Below, one piece after another: positions 12,570-24,559 of a stretch of DNA of 64,000 nt. Numbering within the stretch: the stretch's first letter is position 1; the number at the start of each line of letters is the position of its first letter. The stretch comes from Myoxocephalus aenaeus (Eukaryota > Chordata > Actinopteri > Perciformes > Cottidae): assembly GCA_038501785.1 (NCBI GenBank), contig JBAMJR010000087.1, positions 1,155,001 to 1,219,000 on the forward strand, written 5' to 3'. A program made the position numbers and the translations under genes. The notes under the pieces were generated by a model. It ran no database searches. It was not told the DNA's origin and worked only from the letters and a program-made list of their open reading frames with translations.

Positions 12570-12779
12570 TCCGTCCCGGAGCCGCGGCGCGTCGCAGTGA
12601 AGGAGATAATCTCCTCATCCAGACAGCCGCTCCGGCTCCCGCTGCGTTCAGGCGCCACTCGGACACTCAAGCTTCAGGAGAGTGCGCGTCAGAAGGTGTG
12701 TTTAAAAAAAAAAAAAATTAAGCGTGTGAATTAATTACTTCATATTTTAAGGAACAAACAATACGATGCGTTTTGATGA

Positions 12780-13165
12780 TTTTTTTGTTGCTGTAAATTA
12801 TTATAAAATATATCAACCTGCATTGTATACACTTCAAATATATATATATACTTTTAAACAGATTTTTCTTTTAATAATCTCCTCAGCAAACTGTCAAAAT
12901 ACAAACAGAACAAATACACAATAAAACAATAAAAAATATACCCTGAAACACAGCCCGGAAGAGTATTTTTTACAGAATCAAAGAAATAATAAGAATAATA
13001 AGAACAAGAATAAGAATAAGAAGTATCTAATCAATAATACAAATATCATAGTGTAAATATTAATACACTGTTTTATACACTGATTTATGTAGCATCAAAG
13101 TGCTTTAAGTGCAAAAACTAAAGTAAAAAATAATCAGATATAAATACAGTGAGTAAAGACAATTC
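12780..13165. repeat. Dispersed AT-rich repeat, copy 2
   Basis: Diverged partner of 9600-9910, in the intergenic DNA upstream of hid1. From 13166 to 13850 I see only AT-rich DNA and a (TCA)n run at 13548-13590. Confidence 0.6.
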
Positions 13166-13849
13166 AATCAAATACATTTGAAAAAAAAACGCAGTAAAAT
13201 AAACAATAGCTCAAAGAATATTGGAAATGGGAAAGTCAAAAAGACAAACAATCATGATATCGTTTTCTTTTCAACATGGTGAATACATTATTACTGATTC
13301 TGAAATAAATTACCAATATAACAATGTTTTACAATAAATTAAACCTGTCTTTGTTATGTTTCTATGCCTGTTTAGGAAAACTAATAATTCCGACGGCCCT
13401 TGAACGTAGCATGAATCAAGCAGGATCCAGGCTACTACTTCCGGGATCCTAATGTACATATTTGCTTTCATTCACGTTGTTCATTGGACAGCAGAGTGCA
13501 CCTGTGTGACGACAATGATTCAGATGCAGGTACGAAGACTGAAGCGCTCATCTTCATCATCATCTTCATCATCATCATATTACATCATGTTATCAGAGAG
13601 GAAGCTAATGGTAGTTTTATTATTTATTATTCTAATATATAAATACAGATGTAATGAAGTGAGACATCAGAAGGTGAACCCTTCACGATACTTCAGGTAC
13701 AATCAGGATAAATGAGCTCCGGAGTTCACAGAGCAACAAAGACATCCAGTCAACACAAAACAGAACAATTTAGCAACGTCACTGTTTTTTAAATATACTT
13801 TATATAATATAGCTATGCATCTCTGTGAGGTTGTGTGGCTGTTTTGCAC

Positions 13850-14080
13850 ATTTTACTCTTTGTAGTTGTTTTGTGTCTCTTGGTAGTAGTTTTGTGTAAC
13901 TTTGTAGTAGTTTTATGTCTTTTTGTAGTAGTTGTATCTCTTTGTAGTAGTGTTATGTATCTTTGTAGTTGTTTTGTGTCTCTTTGTAGTAGTTGTATGT
14001 ATCTTTGTAGTACTTTTGTATCTCTTTGTAGTAGTTTTGTGTCTCTTTGTAGTTGCTTTGTGTCTATTTTTAGTTAAACT
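13850..14080. repeat. 21-bp satellite array in TTTGTAGTTGTTTTGTGTCTC orientation
   Basis: About ten units of the same family as 10680-11600, reverse complemented and more diverged. Confidence 0.85.
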
Positions 14081-14319
14081 ACAGAAGAATGTTCTTCACA
14101 ATCAACAGTAAAATCACTCATTATGTAGAATAAACTCTTTTAGAGAGCTATTATTATATTATTATAATAAACAGCATGTTATTGGGTCATTATTACTCAT
14201 TAACATGTAAGAAGCATTTTAACAATAGTTGAGATTTAACAATGCATCATATTTAATAACTCATCACACATTTCATATTTAACCGCTTAATGTGCAAAGT
14301 AACTACACTCTTATAAATA

Positions 14320-14640
14320 AATGTGCTAACTAGAACCCTGGAGGGTCTTCGGCTCGTCCCCATGGGAGAACACACTTTGGTTCCTGGTAGAACCTTTCCT
14401 CCAGGTTCCCTCTCAGAAGGTTCTACCTAGAACAAAGCATCAAGAGTTTTACCCAGAACCAAAGGTTCCACAGAGAACCCTCATGGTGGAACGCTTTCAC
14501 CCAAAATAATCTCTGGAGGTTCTATGCAGAACATTTCCACCTTCTACGGGTGCACCCAAGATCCACCAGGAAGCAATGGTTCTACGTAGAACTCACTAAG
14601 GTTCCTCATGAGGTTCATGCAGAACCGGGGCTCACAGATA
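14320..14640. repeat. AGAACC/GGTTCT-rich inverted-motif repeat
   Basis: The hexamer pair GGTTCT and AGAACC alternates through the segment (for example GGTTCTACCTAGAAC, GGTTCTACGTAGAAC), giving many short palindromes. A related block occurs at 30090-30640. No gene recognised. Confidence 0.6.
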
Positions 14641-15205
14641 CCCTAACAAGGCTCTCTGGGTCTGCATGCCGTCCAGTAAACAGATAGGGGGTTGACTCCT
14701 CAGGACAAAGAACATGTAACTTCTCCTTTGATGACGAGAACCGGGGGAGACCACGAGTCAGCATTTTTCCTTGTTTCACCGTAAGGCTGTGACTTTTGTT
14801 TCGTTGAATCTTGTTTCACAGACTGCTCTGAGTAGCCACTGCATACTTTTCCTTCTTGCAAGAAATAAACGGACAAAGACAACTTCGATTCAGAGACTTC
14901 ATTCCTCCTTGACAGATTGCCAGAGAACATCTTCCATCACAGGTTCTACAGGTCACACTGGCCAAGCAGAGATGATATGCTTTCAGATATAGGTTCTCTT
15001 CTCAAGGTGGATGGCTGTCTCTATGAGACGGTTATATCCCTAAACCTGAGCGTTTATGACGCTTTATAAGAAGAAACAACACACCAGAATAAAAGATAAA
15101 AAGACAGATATGAGTAAGGATCCGTTTTAGTTCTTTATTAAGAGATATTCACACAACATGGTCTTTCTTTCTCCAACAGAACCCGTATTTCTCAGAGTGT
15201 AGAAA

Positions 15206-15615
15206 CTATGTGGATGTTCTACAAAACCATCAAAAATATGAGTCAAGTCACCAAAACATTATAATCAACAGAGAGGAAAGACTCAGCCTGACGCGTTGAT
15301 GTACTTTTTATGTTTGTGGAGGTTAACATGTGACCGTGAGCGTCTTAAGAACGTGGAGCTGTGAGACAGAAAGCTGATTCACATGTTTTATTGAAGCAAA
15401 AGAAGCATCGTCACAATGAAACAACACAACATTACCAATAAAACACCTGCATTCAGGATTATGGATCTAAAATCTACAGAAGAAGTTTCTTCATTATCAA
15501 AAGTAAAAGCACTCATTATGCAGAATGCACTCTTTAGAGAGCTATACTATAATACACAGCATGTTATTGGATCATTATTACTCATTAACATGTAAATAAC
15601 ACAACCCACGTGTAA
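15206..15615. repeat. Lectin-gene 3' flank duplicated at 29664-30065
   Basis: About 400 bp, starting GGATGTTCTACAAAACCATC, is nearly identical to 29664-30065. A shorter diverged relative is at 14070-14215. It lies about 200 bp beyond the stop codon of the two-domain lectin gene and may include its 3' UTR. Confidence 0.85.
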
Positions 15616-15805
15616 AAACTACAGCTGACAGATGAATGTAGTGGAGTAATAGTCTAAAGGACTATGACATGGACACAGGGTACTTCACAGCAAACAGTAC
15701 TTGGGTAATTTGGTACTTTCTACCATTGATTGAGAGGAAGAGGAAGAAGAAGAGGAGGAAGAGGAGGAGAAAGGAAGCCTCTGACCAGAGTGGATTGAAA
15801 GAACA

Positions 15806-18624
15806 TTACAGCTCACATCTTATCTTCTCCCCGGTCTTCTTCTCTTCCTTGTGGAAGACTTTTCCATCCGCCTGCTTCTTCCAGCTCAGCTTGACGTCGT
15901 CGTTCAGCCCCTGGTCCTTCAGCTTCTGTTTGAGCTGAGAGACAAAAGCATTGAGAGAAGAAGTCTTCACTAAAGCTGTTGTTCCTCTACATCCTGCATC
16001 CTGTCTCACACTGTCCTCATGTGGAAGCTCTGCTGGAGAAGAGCTCTGGTTTCCACTAGAGCAGCTTTGTTGTTTGATGTCTTGACACACGTCTACCTTC
16101 AGTAATGACGAAGACACATAGCACCTTTACATTGTTCTTATAGTCCACTACCTCACATATATCACCTGCTGGTTCTGTTGTTAATGAGAGGAAGACGTAC
16201 CTGCTTCAAGAGGCCCTCCATCACCACAGGGTCATTCAGGTCCAGAGAGCAGCTTTTCTGCAGCCTCACTTTCATCACTCGCTTTGCAACGGGAACAACA
16301 GGAACAACAGGAACAACGTCTGAAACACAAACAACCTTCATCAGTCACAACATGTCTGCTGATAATAATCAACATCCTGGAATGTTTAACACTTTGAATG
16401 ATAAAAGAGAAAAAGTATGGTCATTTTCCATCAGCTCAATCTTTAAATATAGCTGTTGCAAGAACAGCTTAGCTTAGCTTAGCATGGATTTAGCGTTAGC
16501 ATTGTTGCATAACTGAGGCCAGCACTCTCCATCATCTGCAGTTGATCTGCATATTCAATGTGTTTCTATCCATAACTTGATATTTATAGATTTGATTTGT
16601 ATCATCTTTATTTTACTGTATCTGCAAATGAAGCAAACCCAAGTCCACATTTAAAGCCTGAGTGAATGATAGCTTACCACTGTAGCAGATGAACGCTGAC
16701 ATGACGTCACACTTCAGGGTCTCCCATTTTCCATTGGCACTAAAATCTGCTGACACACAATCCTCAGAGGAACCACGAGGCTCCAGATCTTTCCAGTTCA
16801 TAAATGAGGAGTCACTTCCATCAGACCACATCCATCCATCTCTGTAAAGGCCGATCCAGGCTGATTCTCCTGAGGGGATCAGATTCGCTACCATCTGGTT
16901 CTCCTGCAGGTTCATCACCATGGCCAGGTCTGTGTGGTGTTCTCTGCAGTAGCTCTGGGCCACGGTCCAGTTCATGGGGGTGTTAATGAAGACAAATGTC
17001 TCATTGGGCCCTGAAAGTAGAGCAGAGTGAAGTGCTGAGTAGAGGAACCATAACAACATAGATGCAGACCAGTTTATTGTTGCTGAATGAGTCTCAGCAT
17101 GAAGGTGGATCCACACGGAGCTGTGTGAGCATGAACATGCAGCGTCCATTGAATCCCACATTCATAAAGGCATCAGAGATATTTTCACTCCAACAAACAT
17201 GATACAAACCGGCTGAATGAGCACATTAATCTGAAATGACTGTCTTTAAATTACATTCATGTAGCTGAAGACTAGTTCAAGTAACCGTGAGGAACTTTTA
17301 ACTGGTCCTGAACCAGTCTCAGTCTAGTCCTGGTCCTCTATAGACTTCACGGGCGAACCAGAACCAGTACTGAGAGGGGCAGACTGTCAGACCCTCCTGC
17401 AGTAAAATGAGAGGTTTTCTAAATGGACCCTGGTTCTCAGAGACACTACCACTTTAGTCCACAGGGGGCGCCAGAACCAACACTACATGAACGTTTCTCA
17501 TAGTAACTTTAATATTCTCACCTCTGACATCGAAGCAGACTGACTTGATGGTCCTCTCACATATATCGTCGTTCCATTCCCCATTTAAACTCATCATTGC
17601 ACAGTGTTCTTCTTGGTTGATGTTGTCCGGTTCTGCAGGCGCCCATCGTCTGAACTCCGTCTCTCCGGGTTTGTAGAAGCTTGTGTCTGACAGCGACCAT
17701 CTCCAGCTGTCCATGTACAGTCCTATCCAGGCTCGCTGAAAGAAACATTTCATTGTGATATAAAGAAATAGACTTTCAGATATTTTTACTTCCCATTTAC
17801 AGCATTGATTCTGACGATCAGTCTGATTTATTATTTCAAGTCTGTCTTAAAACAATATTCAGGTGCTAATATGAACATTGAAACAGGTTTTATTTCTGTC
17901 ATCACTCCTGCTGTTCATAATGGACTAAGCACCTCACAACGTGGTGACGGCTGAGCTGATGGCTAGAAGCTAACGATGCTAACAGCTAACGATGCTAACA
18001 GTGCAAACAGTGCAAAAAAAAAAGGCCACATGACTCCACTATATATTTACATGGACAATGTTTGTTTGATGAGATATTGATGCTGTACATATCCAGTACA
18101 GATTAGCAGCATGTTGCATTACATCATATGTTTTGAATGTAAAATATTAATCTGTAAAGTAACTCAGTCAAATACATGTTCCTCTGAAATGAAACATAAA
18201 AAAGCATTGACCTAAAATACTCAAGTAAAGTACAGGTACACACTTCAGTTCATTTGCATACTTTCCACCACTGTGTGGATGTAAAACTTTCAGACCGCCT
18301 GTCACTGACGTAATAAAACTCACAGAGCTGGAGGCGGCCATTTTGCTTAAATCCAGCGTTGCGTTCAGGGTCTCCAGGTCCTCCTGGTCTTGTATGGTGG
18401 CCAGGTCCATGTAGTTCTCTCTGCAGTGACGCTGTGCTTCAGTCATGTTCTTCTGGTCATAAACAACATGGTAGCGACGCTCAGCAGCTGATGAGACGGC
18501 ACACAGCCCTGATGACACACAGCATGTTTATTTTTTATCAAACCTTTATTGATTTTTTAGATATGAATTAAGGGACAGTGAGGACCAGGACAACAAATGG
18601 ATATGTAGTGTGGATATACACACA

Positions 18625-18714
<90 letters not shown>

Positions 18715-20580
18715 TCAGTGGTGGGCCATCAGGGCCAGCTAAGCCTTCTCTGCTGGCCTAAACAGAATCACAAAGTTATAGCTATTTTATAATTTAATAT
18801 TTTTTTACAAATACACTACATGTATTATAATTATTTTTCCCTATTATCTTATTTTCTCATTGCACAGCTCCTGTCTTCCTCTGTTGCTCTGCTTCCAGCC
18901 TGCAGCGCCTGAAGCTTTGTTAAAGGAGAGCTTTCATCCAATCAGATTTCACCTCTATGTCGCTATGGAAGCAGAGCACTTCAAGCTGGCCTTTGCAGAT
19001 TAAAGTACACAGAGAGTGGACGTTATCGTTGATTGTCATCGTCTTCAACCAATCAGATCATCACTTTGACATGCTGGGCGTATTCTTTGACGTGCAAGCG
19101 CCAGCATGCGGTCACTGGACGTGTGATTGGTCGTTGGGCCAGCGTGACCATTAACATGCGCTGTGATTGGTCAGTGGGCCAGCGTGACTTCTGTCAACAC
19201 AACAGAAAGCTACCTTGCTGCTTATGGAGGACCGGAAATGACTTCATTATAAATAAATAAATAAATAAATGCATGAATAAATGCATGAATAAATAAATAA
19301 ATGCTTAAATAAATGTATAAATAAATAAATAAATACAGGAATAAATAAATAAATGCTTAAATAAATGTATAAATAAATAAATAAATACAGGAACATATAA
19401 ATATAAGTTATACCTAAACAGGACATCATTAAATAAATCTATTTCTACATTTCTGTATTTCTTCATTTATTTATGCCTGTATTAATGTGTCCACACGTAT
19501 TTCTTCATTTATTTATTTCTGTATTTCTGTGTCCTTGTATGCAAATGAGCTGGGGCGGTCCGAACCTCATTGTTAAACAGGATTGGTCAGTAGGGGAGCC
19601 AGACAGAAGCAACCGATCCCTTCACATGGCCCCTGTAGATGAAGTCAAAAAGCTGTCTAGGCTAGGGTGACCATATCCATAACACCAAAAAGGAGGACAC
19701 TATGCAGTATTTTGTGAGGCTGTGAATAATTGCACAGGAGGGGTGCAGTTTGATTTTATTAAGTGTGAAGAGAGATGTGAGCCCTTTTTACTGTAATTGA
19801 TCTCCTTGGAGCAGGCCTGGCCAACCCGCGGCTCCCGAGCCGCATGCGGCTCTTTGCCTGGTTTCTGACGTTCATATCGAAGTTTGTTTTAGCAAATACT
19901 ACTTCGACCCATTTAATGCTGAGACGGACTGTTTGAAAGCTCCGCTAGTCACAGCTTCTCTGACGCACCTTGAAATATTTCGGCAAACTTCTCCTCAGAC
20001 CTCAATGCTTATTGTGTGAATTACACCATCAGTAGCTTGTAGGCTGTGGAGCGGTCCAGGCTTTCTTCTTGCAGAGCGTTTGATAAAGAGCAGTGACTTC
20101 ACATGCTGGGTGCTGATTTCCATGCAGAGGATGAAGGCCAAGTTAATCGCATTTTTGTAAATTTTTTCTAGCTGTGAATTCTCGTGACATTTATAAACAT
20201 AAATTCAACATACTTTCGAAATTGTCTAAACGGCATTCATACAACAACACAAAGAAGATGCCTGCCTGTATATCCCACCGTCTCTTCATTAAACATGACG
20301 TCAGTAAACAGCTGGACAAGGCTTTGAAATCACGGATTTCGTGAGTTTTTAATTTGTTTATTTTTTAGGAAACGTCGGACCAGTTGTGACGTAATGTTTT
20401 CAGCGGCGCTAATGTTGTTCTGCACAGAAATATGGTTCAACGTCTCCAAGATTCAGTGGAACTTCCGCTTCCGCTGCCTTCTGCACGCGAGATCGTATGC
20501 GATGTCATGCGTGTATTTATGTAAACTATATCAAACGGCACAGAAGGCCCAGGTCGAAAATCAAGGGCCCGCCACTGATA

Positions 20581-20630
<50 letters not shown>

Positions 20631-21358
20631 ACCAGACTACAGAAACAGCTTCTCCCCACTGGCCGTCACTCTTATGAACAGTTAATCAGACTCTTCCATC
20701 TGCACTATCTGCACTTTTTTTTACTACTGTCTTTAATGTCTTTTTTTAAATCTTTTTTATATTTATCTTGTTTACTGTATATTGTGTGTGAAAAAAACAA
20801 AAAAGTGTAACCGGAGTCAAATTCCATGTATGTGCAAACTTACATGGCCATTAAAGCTGATTCTGATTCTGATAGATATAAAGATACACATACATGTAAC
20901 CATAAAACAATAAATACAATAAAATTAATGAATTAAATTTATAAATTAAATAAATAAATAAAAATAAATAAATAAAGATAAAAAATGCATATACATACAC
21001 CCATATACATATAGTGTTAAATACCCCCTCCTCATATTGATGATAGCCACCCCCTCAAACATCTACAAATATTATACAAGGTATTATATTAAGAAACCAT
21101 GATATAAATTGTTGGATTTTGCTTAAAGCTGTAGACAAACAGCATATTGATTACATTTCATATTAATAACTTAACTCACTAAAACAAATGATCATCTTAC
21201 ATTAAAATAAAAAAGACGAAGCAAGAAGGGGAAGTGAGAGGAATGTCACAGGGACAAATTATTAAACAACATTATTATAAAGCTGAAGATGGTAAAGAAT
21301 AAAAAGATATTAAAGTCTTGCCTGACACGACGACGATGCTCAGAAGAAGTTTGTCCAT
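15806..21358 (-). CDS. Secreted protein with two C-type lectin-like domains (CLEC20A / mannose-receptor-like)
   Basis: Six exons: 21322-21358 (ATG at 21358), 18324-18508, 17522-17735, 16678-17010, 16201-16319 and 15806-15934 (TAA at 15806-15808). Phases agree, giving 338 residues. A short hydrophobic leader (MDKLLLSIVVV) precedes CTLD1, about 25-145, which keeps EPD at 109-111 and WND at 128-130, typical sugar/calcium positions (EPD rather than EPN). CTLD2, about 147-256, has AWIGLY and the disulphide cysteines but EPR in place of EPN and no WND, so it probably does not bind sugar in the classical way. A VVPVVPVVPV linker and a lysine-rich tail follow. No membrane segment is visible, so it is probably secreted. 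The first donor is GC (TCAG/GCAAGA). The 2.8-kb first intron is mostly transposon. CLEC20A or a mannose receptor fragment-like family member is the best match; orthology not proven. Confidence 0.85.
18627..18705. repeat. (TA)n microsatellite
   Basis: About 78 bp of TA in lectin intron 1. With the TA tract at 20582-20627 it flanks a hAT-like insertion. Confidence 0.95.
18716..20577. mobile_element. Composite hAT-like element with CAGTGGYGGGCC ends
   Basis: Left end CAGTGGTGGGCC and right end GGGCCCGCCACTG are inverted repeats. The flanking octamers ACACACAT (18708-18715) and ATAGACAT (20578-20585) match at 6 of 8 positions, consistent with an old 8-bp hAT target duplication within a TA microsatellite. 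The interior holds (AAAT)n at 19247-19400, a CTAGGGTGACCATA segment near 19664, a CAGGCCTGGCCAACCCGCGG hAT end near 19815, and about 80 bp (20420-20510) inverted relative to 53490-53610. No intact transposase seen. Confidence 0.6.
20628..20872 (+). mobile_element. LINE 3' end with TGATTCTGATTC tail
   Basis: ACCAGACTACAGAAACAGCT, then TTATGAACAGTTAATCAGAC and a terminal AAGCTGATTCTGATTCTGAT resemble the 3' end of fish non-LTR retrotransposons, as does the insert at 49146-50384. Heavily 5' truncated. From 20873 to 21321 the DNA is AT-rich without a gene. Confidence 0.6.
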
Positions 21359-21432
21359 CCTCGTCTCCTCTCTGGTCCTCTCTGTCAGGCGGGGAGACTT
21401 TTGAGGTGCAGCTCATGTAAAGTTATGTAATG

Positions 21433-22650
21433 TTGTCAGGCCTCACCCCCTTGTTTTCCCTGTCATGGCCGTGTGGCGGCTCGCGGTTCACCTGCTGCCG
21501 TTCTGCCGTGCCTGTTTGGTCTGTTTGTGTTACCACGCGTGTTTTGTTTTGCCTGTTTTGTTTTTGTTTGTTTTCTACTGTTTCGCATGGTTTGGCTGTG
21601 ATTGTATTCTGCATGTTTTGGCTTTTAGTGCTATTTTCTTTTATTCCTTTAATAAACTTCTGGTAAATTTTTAGGGATGGGAGGATGAAGCCTTGTGAAG
21701 CATTGAGGCTTTTTTCCTATTTGTACCGAAAGTGAGTCGAAGCTTCGGGGCTTCACTTTGAAGAACAGCGACATCTGGTGGCCGACTGGAGTCAAAGCAG
21801 TCGTTTAACAGTGTGACCGAAGCACTAGAATAACACCTCAATGTTTCAATCTCACATTTCTGCAGTAAAAGTCAATTAAAGCTGCGTGTTCATTCACGGA
21901 TTTGATTTTATATACAATCATTATCGATGTTGCTTCTGTCATTTTTTACATTGCAATAAAACTAAATGCATGTCAATAATATGAAGAAGTGTTCATGACG
22001 GGATTCGATCCTCTCCACACAGAACGGAAAAGGTTACTTTGTGCGTGCGTAACCCACTAGACTGGAAAGACATTTACAGTAATGTGCATTGTTTTTATAT
22101 TATTATCGCTCTGAAGTTTTGTGCCAACAGATTATACATATTATTTGTCCTTTCTAGCTCATTTTAGTGAGGTGAGATGTCATAGAAGTGGCAGTGGAAC
22201 GTGCTTATGAACATGGGCATGGTGAAAGTGGCAGTGATTGGTGCAACATTGTATTTTTCACATTTTTTTATCTCTCTCAAAACTCACAATTCTCCTCTCT
22301 CAAAACTCACAATTATCGATATCTCCGCTCTCAAACCCCACACTGTTGATTGACACTGAGGCATCTTATGAAGCAGAGTTTGGTGCCAAAACGTTCAAGC
22401 TGTCAAACACGTCAAACCAATGAAACGCTTCGTGAAGCACCGGTGACGTCATCAGTCACGTGACAGTTGTCATTTGACAGGAGCTCTGACACTTTGCACC
22501 GACACACGGCGGTTCATTAGACTGACACAAGCTTCGGAGCTCCGGTATTGTTTGCCCATCTCTATTAATTTTATAAAGCACGTCTCTGGCCCAATATCAG
22601 TAATGAATCTTTGTGTCCTTAAACAAACTATATATATTAGGGTTGTCAAG
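21433..22650 (+). repeat. Interspersed repeat copy A, interrupted by a hAT insertion
   Basis: Bases 21433-21671 plus 22565-22650 match 22908-23220 nearly base for base (CCTCACCCCCTTGTTTTCCC through TCCTTAAACAAACTATATAT). The match breaks exactly at the hAT element. Both copies read open for about 70 codons by chance or descent, but no protein family was recognised. Confidence 0.85.
21672..22564. mobile_element. Non-autonomous hAT element, 893 bp, with defined empty site
   Basis: Ends TAGGGATGGG and CCCATCTCTA are inverted repeats (9 of 10). The flanking octamers TAAATTTT (21664-21671) and TTAATTTT (22565-22572) are an 8-bp target duplication with one change. The sister repeat at 23138 has a single TTAATTTT, the pre-insertion site. 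No transposase frame is present. Confidence 0.88.
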
Positions 22651-22907
22651 GTTCCCTTTCATTCCCCTTCACATTATGGTGGTGCTATAGGCTTGAACTG
22701 CGGGGGCTGCTCTCTCTACTTTTTTTGTAACACTTCGACATGCAAACTATTGGGAGACTGGGGATCGAGGTGGCTACCTTGTGGTTGCAGGACGATCACT
22801 CATCCCCTTGAGCTGCAGCCGCTCCCCAAAGAAGGGTTAATAGGGTTTGGATTGCAGCCCTTGGGCTGGCTCCTCCCCCAATCAGTGTCATCATATAAAG
22901 CACCTGT

Positions 22908-23220
22908 TGTCAGACCTCACCCCCTTGTTTTCCCTGTCATGGCCGTGTGGCGGCTCGCGGTTCACCTGCTGCTGTTTTGCCGTGCCTATTTGGTCTGTTT
23001 GTGTTACCACGCGTGTTTTGTTTTGCCTGTTTTGTTTAGTTTGTTTTCTACTGTTTTGCATGGTTTGGCTGTGATTGTATTCTGCATGTTTTGGCTTTTA
23101 GTGCTATTTTCTTTTATTCCTTTAATAAACTTCTGCTTAATTTTATAAAACATGTCTCTGGCCCAATATCAGTAATGAATCTTTGTGTCCTTAAACAAAC
23201 TATATATATATATTAGGGTT
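22908..23220 (+). repeat. Interspersed repeat copy B (uninterrupted)
   Basis: Uninterrupted partner of 21433-22650. The 250 bp before it (22655-22907) include a GATCGAGGTGGCTACCTTGT segment that may belong to the same element; nothing coding recognised. Confidence 0.8.
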
Positions 23221-23289
23221 GTTAAACCCTGAAATGAGGAACATTATATAACGCACATCTAATTACACAGTGATTATAAATTCCGCAAC

Positions 23290-23905
23290 AACAACACACC
23301 CACCTCACACCCCATTTCCTGATTGGCAAAGATGAAAGACATTTTTGCATCAGCAGGGTTGACTAAGTGCTCGTCGTTCTTTCCATTATTGGAGTTCACA
23401 GGTTTTTCAGATAGGGTAGTGCTGGTTGTTTTGGGGTTGGTGGTTGGATAGTCGATGCAATTTCAGTATTTGTAGACCAACTGTGTTGGCAGCATTGGAT
23501 GTAGGCTCTTTCAACAGCACAACTGTAAAAATATAAAATATGTCATCACAGTTGGGGCATTGCCCATTGCTCCGTCCATTACAGAAGTTACCAGTGTGTG
23601 TCCTGGTAGTTTTAGTAGTCATGGTTGTTGTGATGGTGGTAGTGATACATATTTGGGGATAATCACAACAATTGTAGTCTTGTCTGAAGATCAAATTTCA
23701 TAGCCCGTTGGACGTAGCCTATTCCATTGGCAAAGCTGTAAAAAGGATGTGGGTCATCAGGGTTGGAGTATTGCCCATCGTTTTGTCCATGACATCGATT
23801 TCCAGTCTGTGTCCTGGTAGTTTGAGTTGTTGTGGTTTTGGTGGTGGTAGTGGGAAGTGTTGTAGGATAGGCATAACAATTGCAGAATTGGCTTCAGATT
23901 AATTG
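23290..23905 (-). pseudogene. Decayed array of chitin-binding type 2 (CBM14) modules with Thr-rich linkers
   Basis: On the minus strand, after shifting frame where needed, three modules appear: about 23700-23820 (CHGQNDGQYSNPDDPHPFY, ANGIGYVQ), about 23460-23595 (FCNGRSNGQCPNCDD, FYSCAVERAYIQ) and about 23290-23390 (NGKNDEHLVNPADA, IFANQ). They are separated by Thr-rich linkers (TTLPTTTTKTTTTQ, TTTITTTMTTKTT, TTNPKTTSTT). This is the pattern of the CBM14 C-terminal region of fish chitinases or chitin-binding proteins (NGLY, NP, FY, CANG, CNCC). At least two frameshifts, internal stops and lost cysteines show it is broken. No glycosyl hydrolase 18 domain was found nearby. Confidence 0.6.
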
Positions 23906-24559
23906 TGTCTTGCAGTGTTGGAAGTATGGAGGCTACTTAAGGTCAATCTCTCTCCTCTTCTATTGAGGCATATACACTCAAAAAAAGGATTTTGGCTGGC
24001 TGTTACATTTACTATAGTGTAACATGTATTTCAAACTAGAACCATTCATGTTTCCAATGTGAACGTGATTCAGTCATGTAGGATTTGCATGAAGTTCAAA
24101 AACGTAACATTTATTAGATCCATTCATGTTGAGATAAACTGAGGCAATCCAGTAGCTAGGCATGACCGCGAAAATCAAGGCGAAGGCGGTCCTTTGCGAA
24201 GAAGACTGTCAAGAAGATGGATGTTGGCTTGTGCTTAAGGTAAGCAGGAATCCATTATCATCTAACGTTAAATGTTCATCTAAATGCTATACGATATATG
24301 TGCATACATGTCTTCAGAGCTAACTATCTAGTTGTTTTGTTAAGGCTATTTGTTATTTTGTGTTATTTTTGACCAGACTTAAAAAGCCGACAGTCCCCAT
24401 GTGCATGGCAAATTAAGCTGCGTTAGCTTTTTTGCAACCTGCCACATAACTTTCCAATGTGAACGGCGAGCTATTGTTAATGACAAGGTAACGTGTTAGT
24501 GACATATTCTAAGGTGTCCACAACCAGCTAACGTTAACGAACAAACACGTGTTAATGAC

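Noticed and set aside
22474..23148. 224-codon plus-strand open frame
   Set aside because: Runs from a hAT end through an interspersed repeat whose sister copy lacks it; no conserved domain seen.
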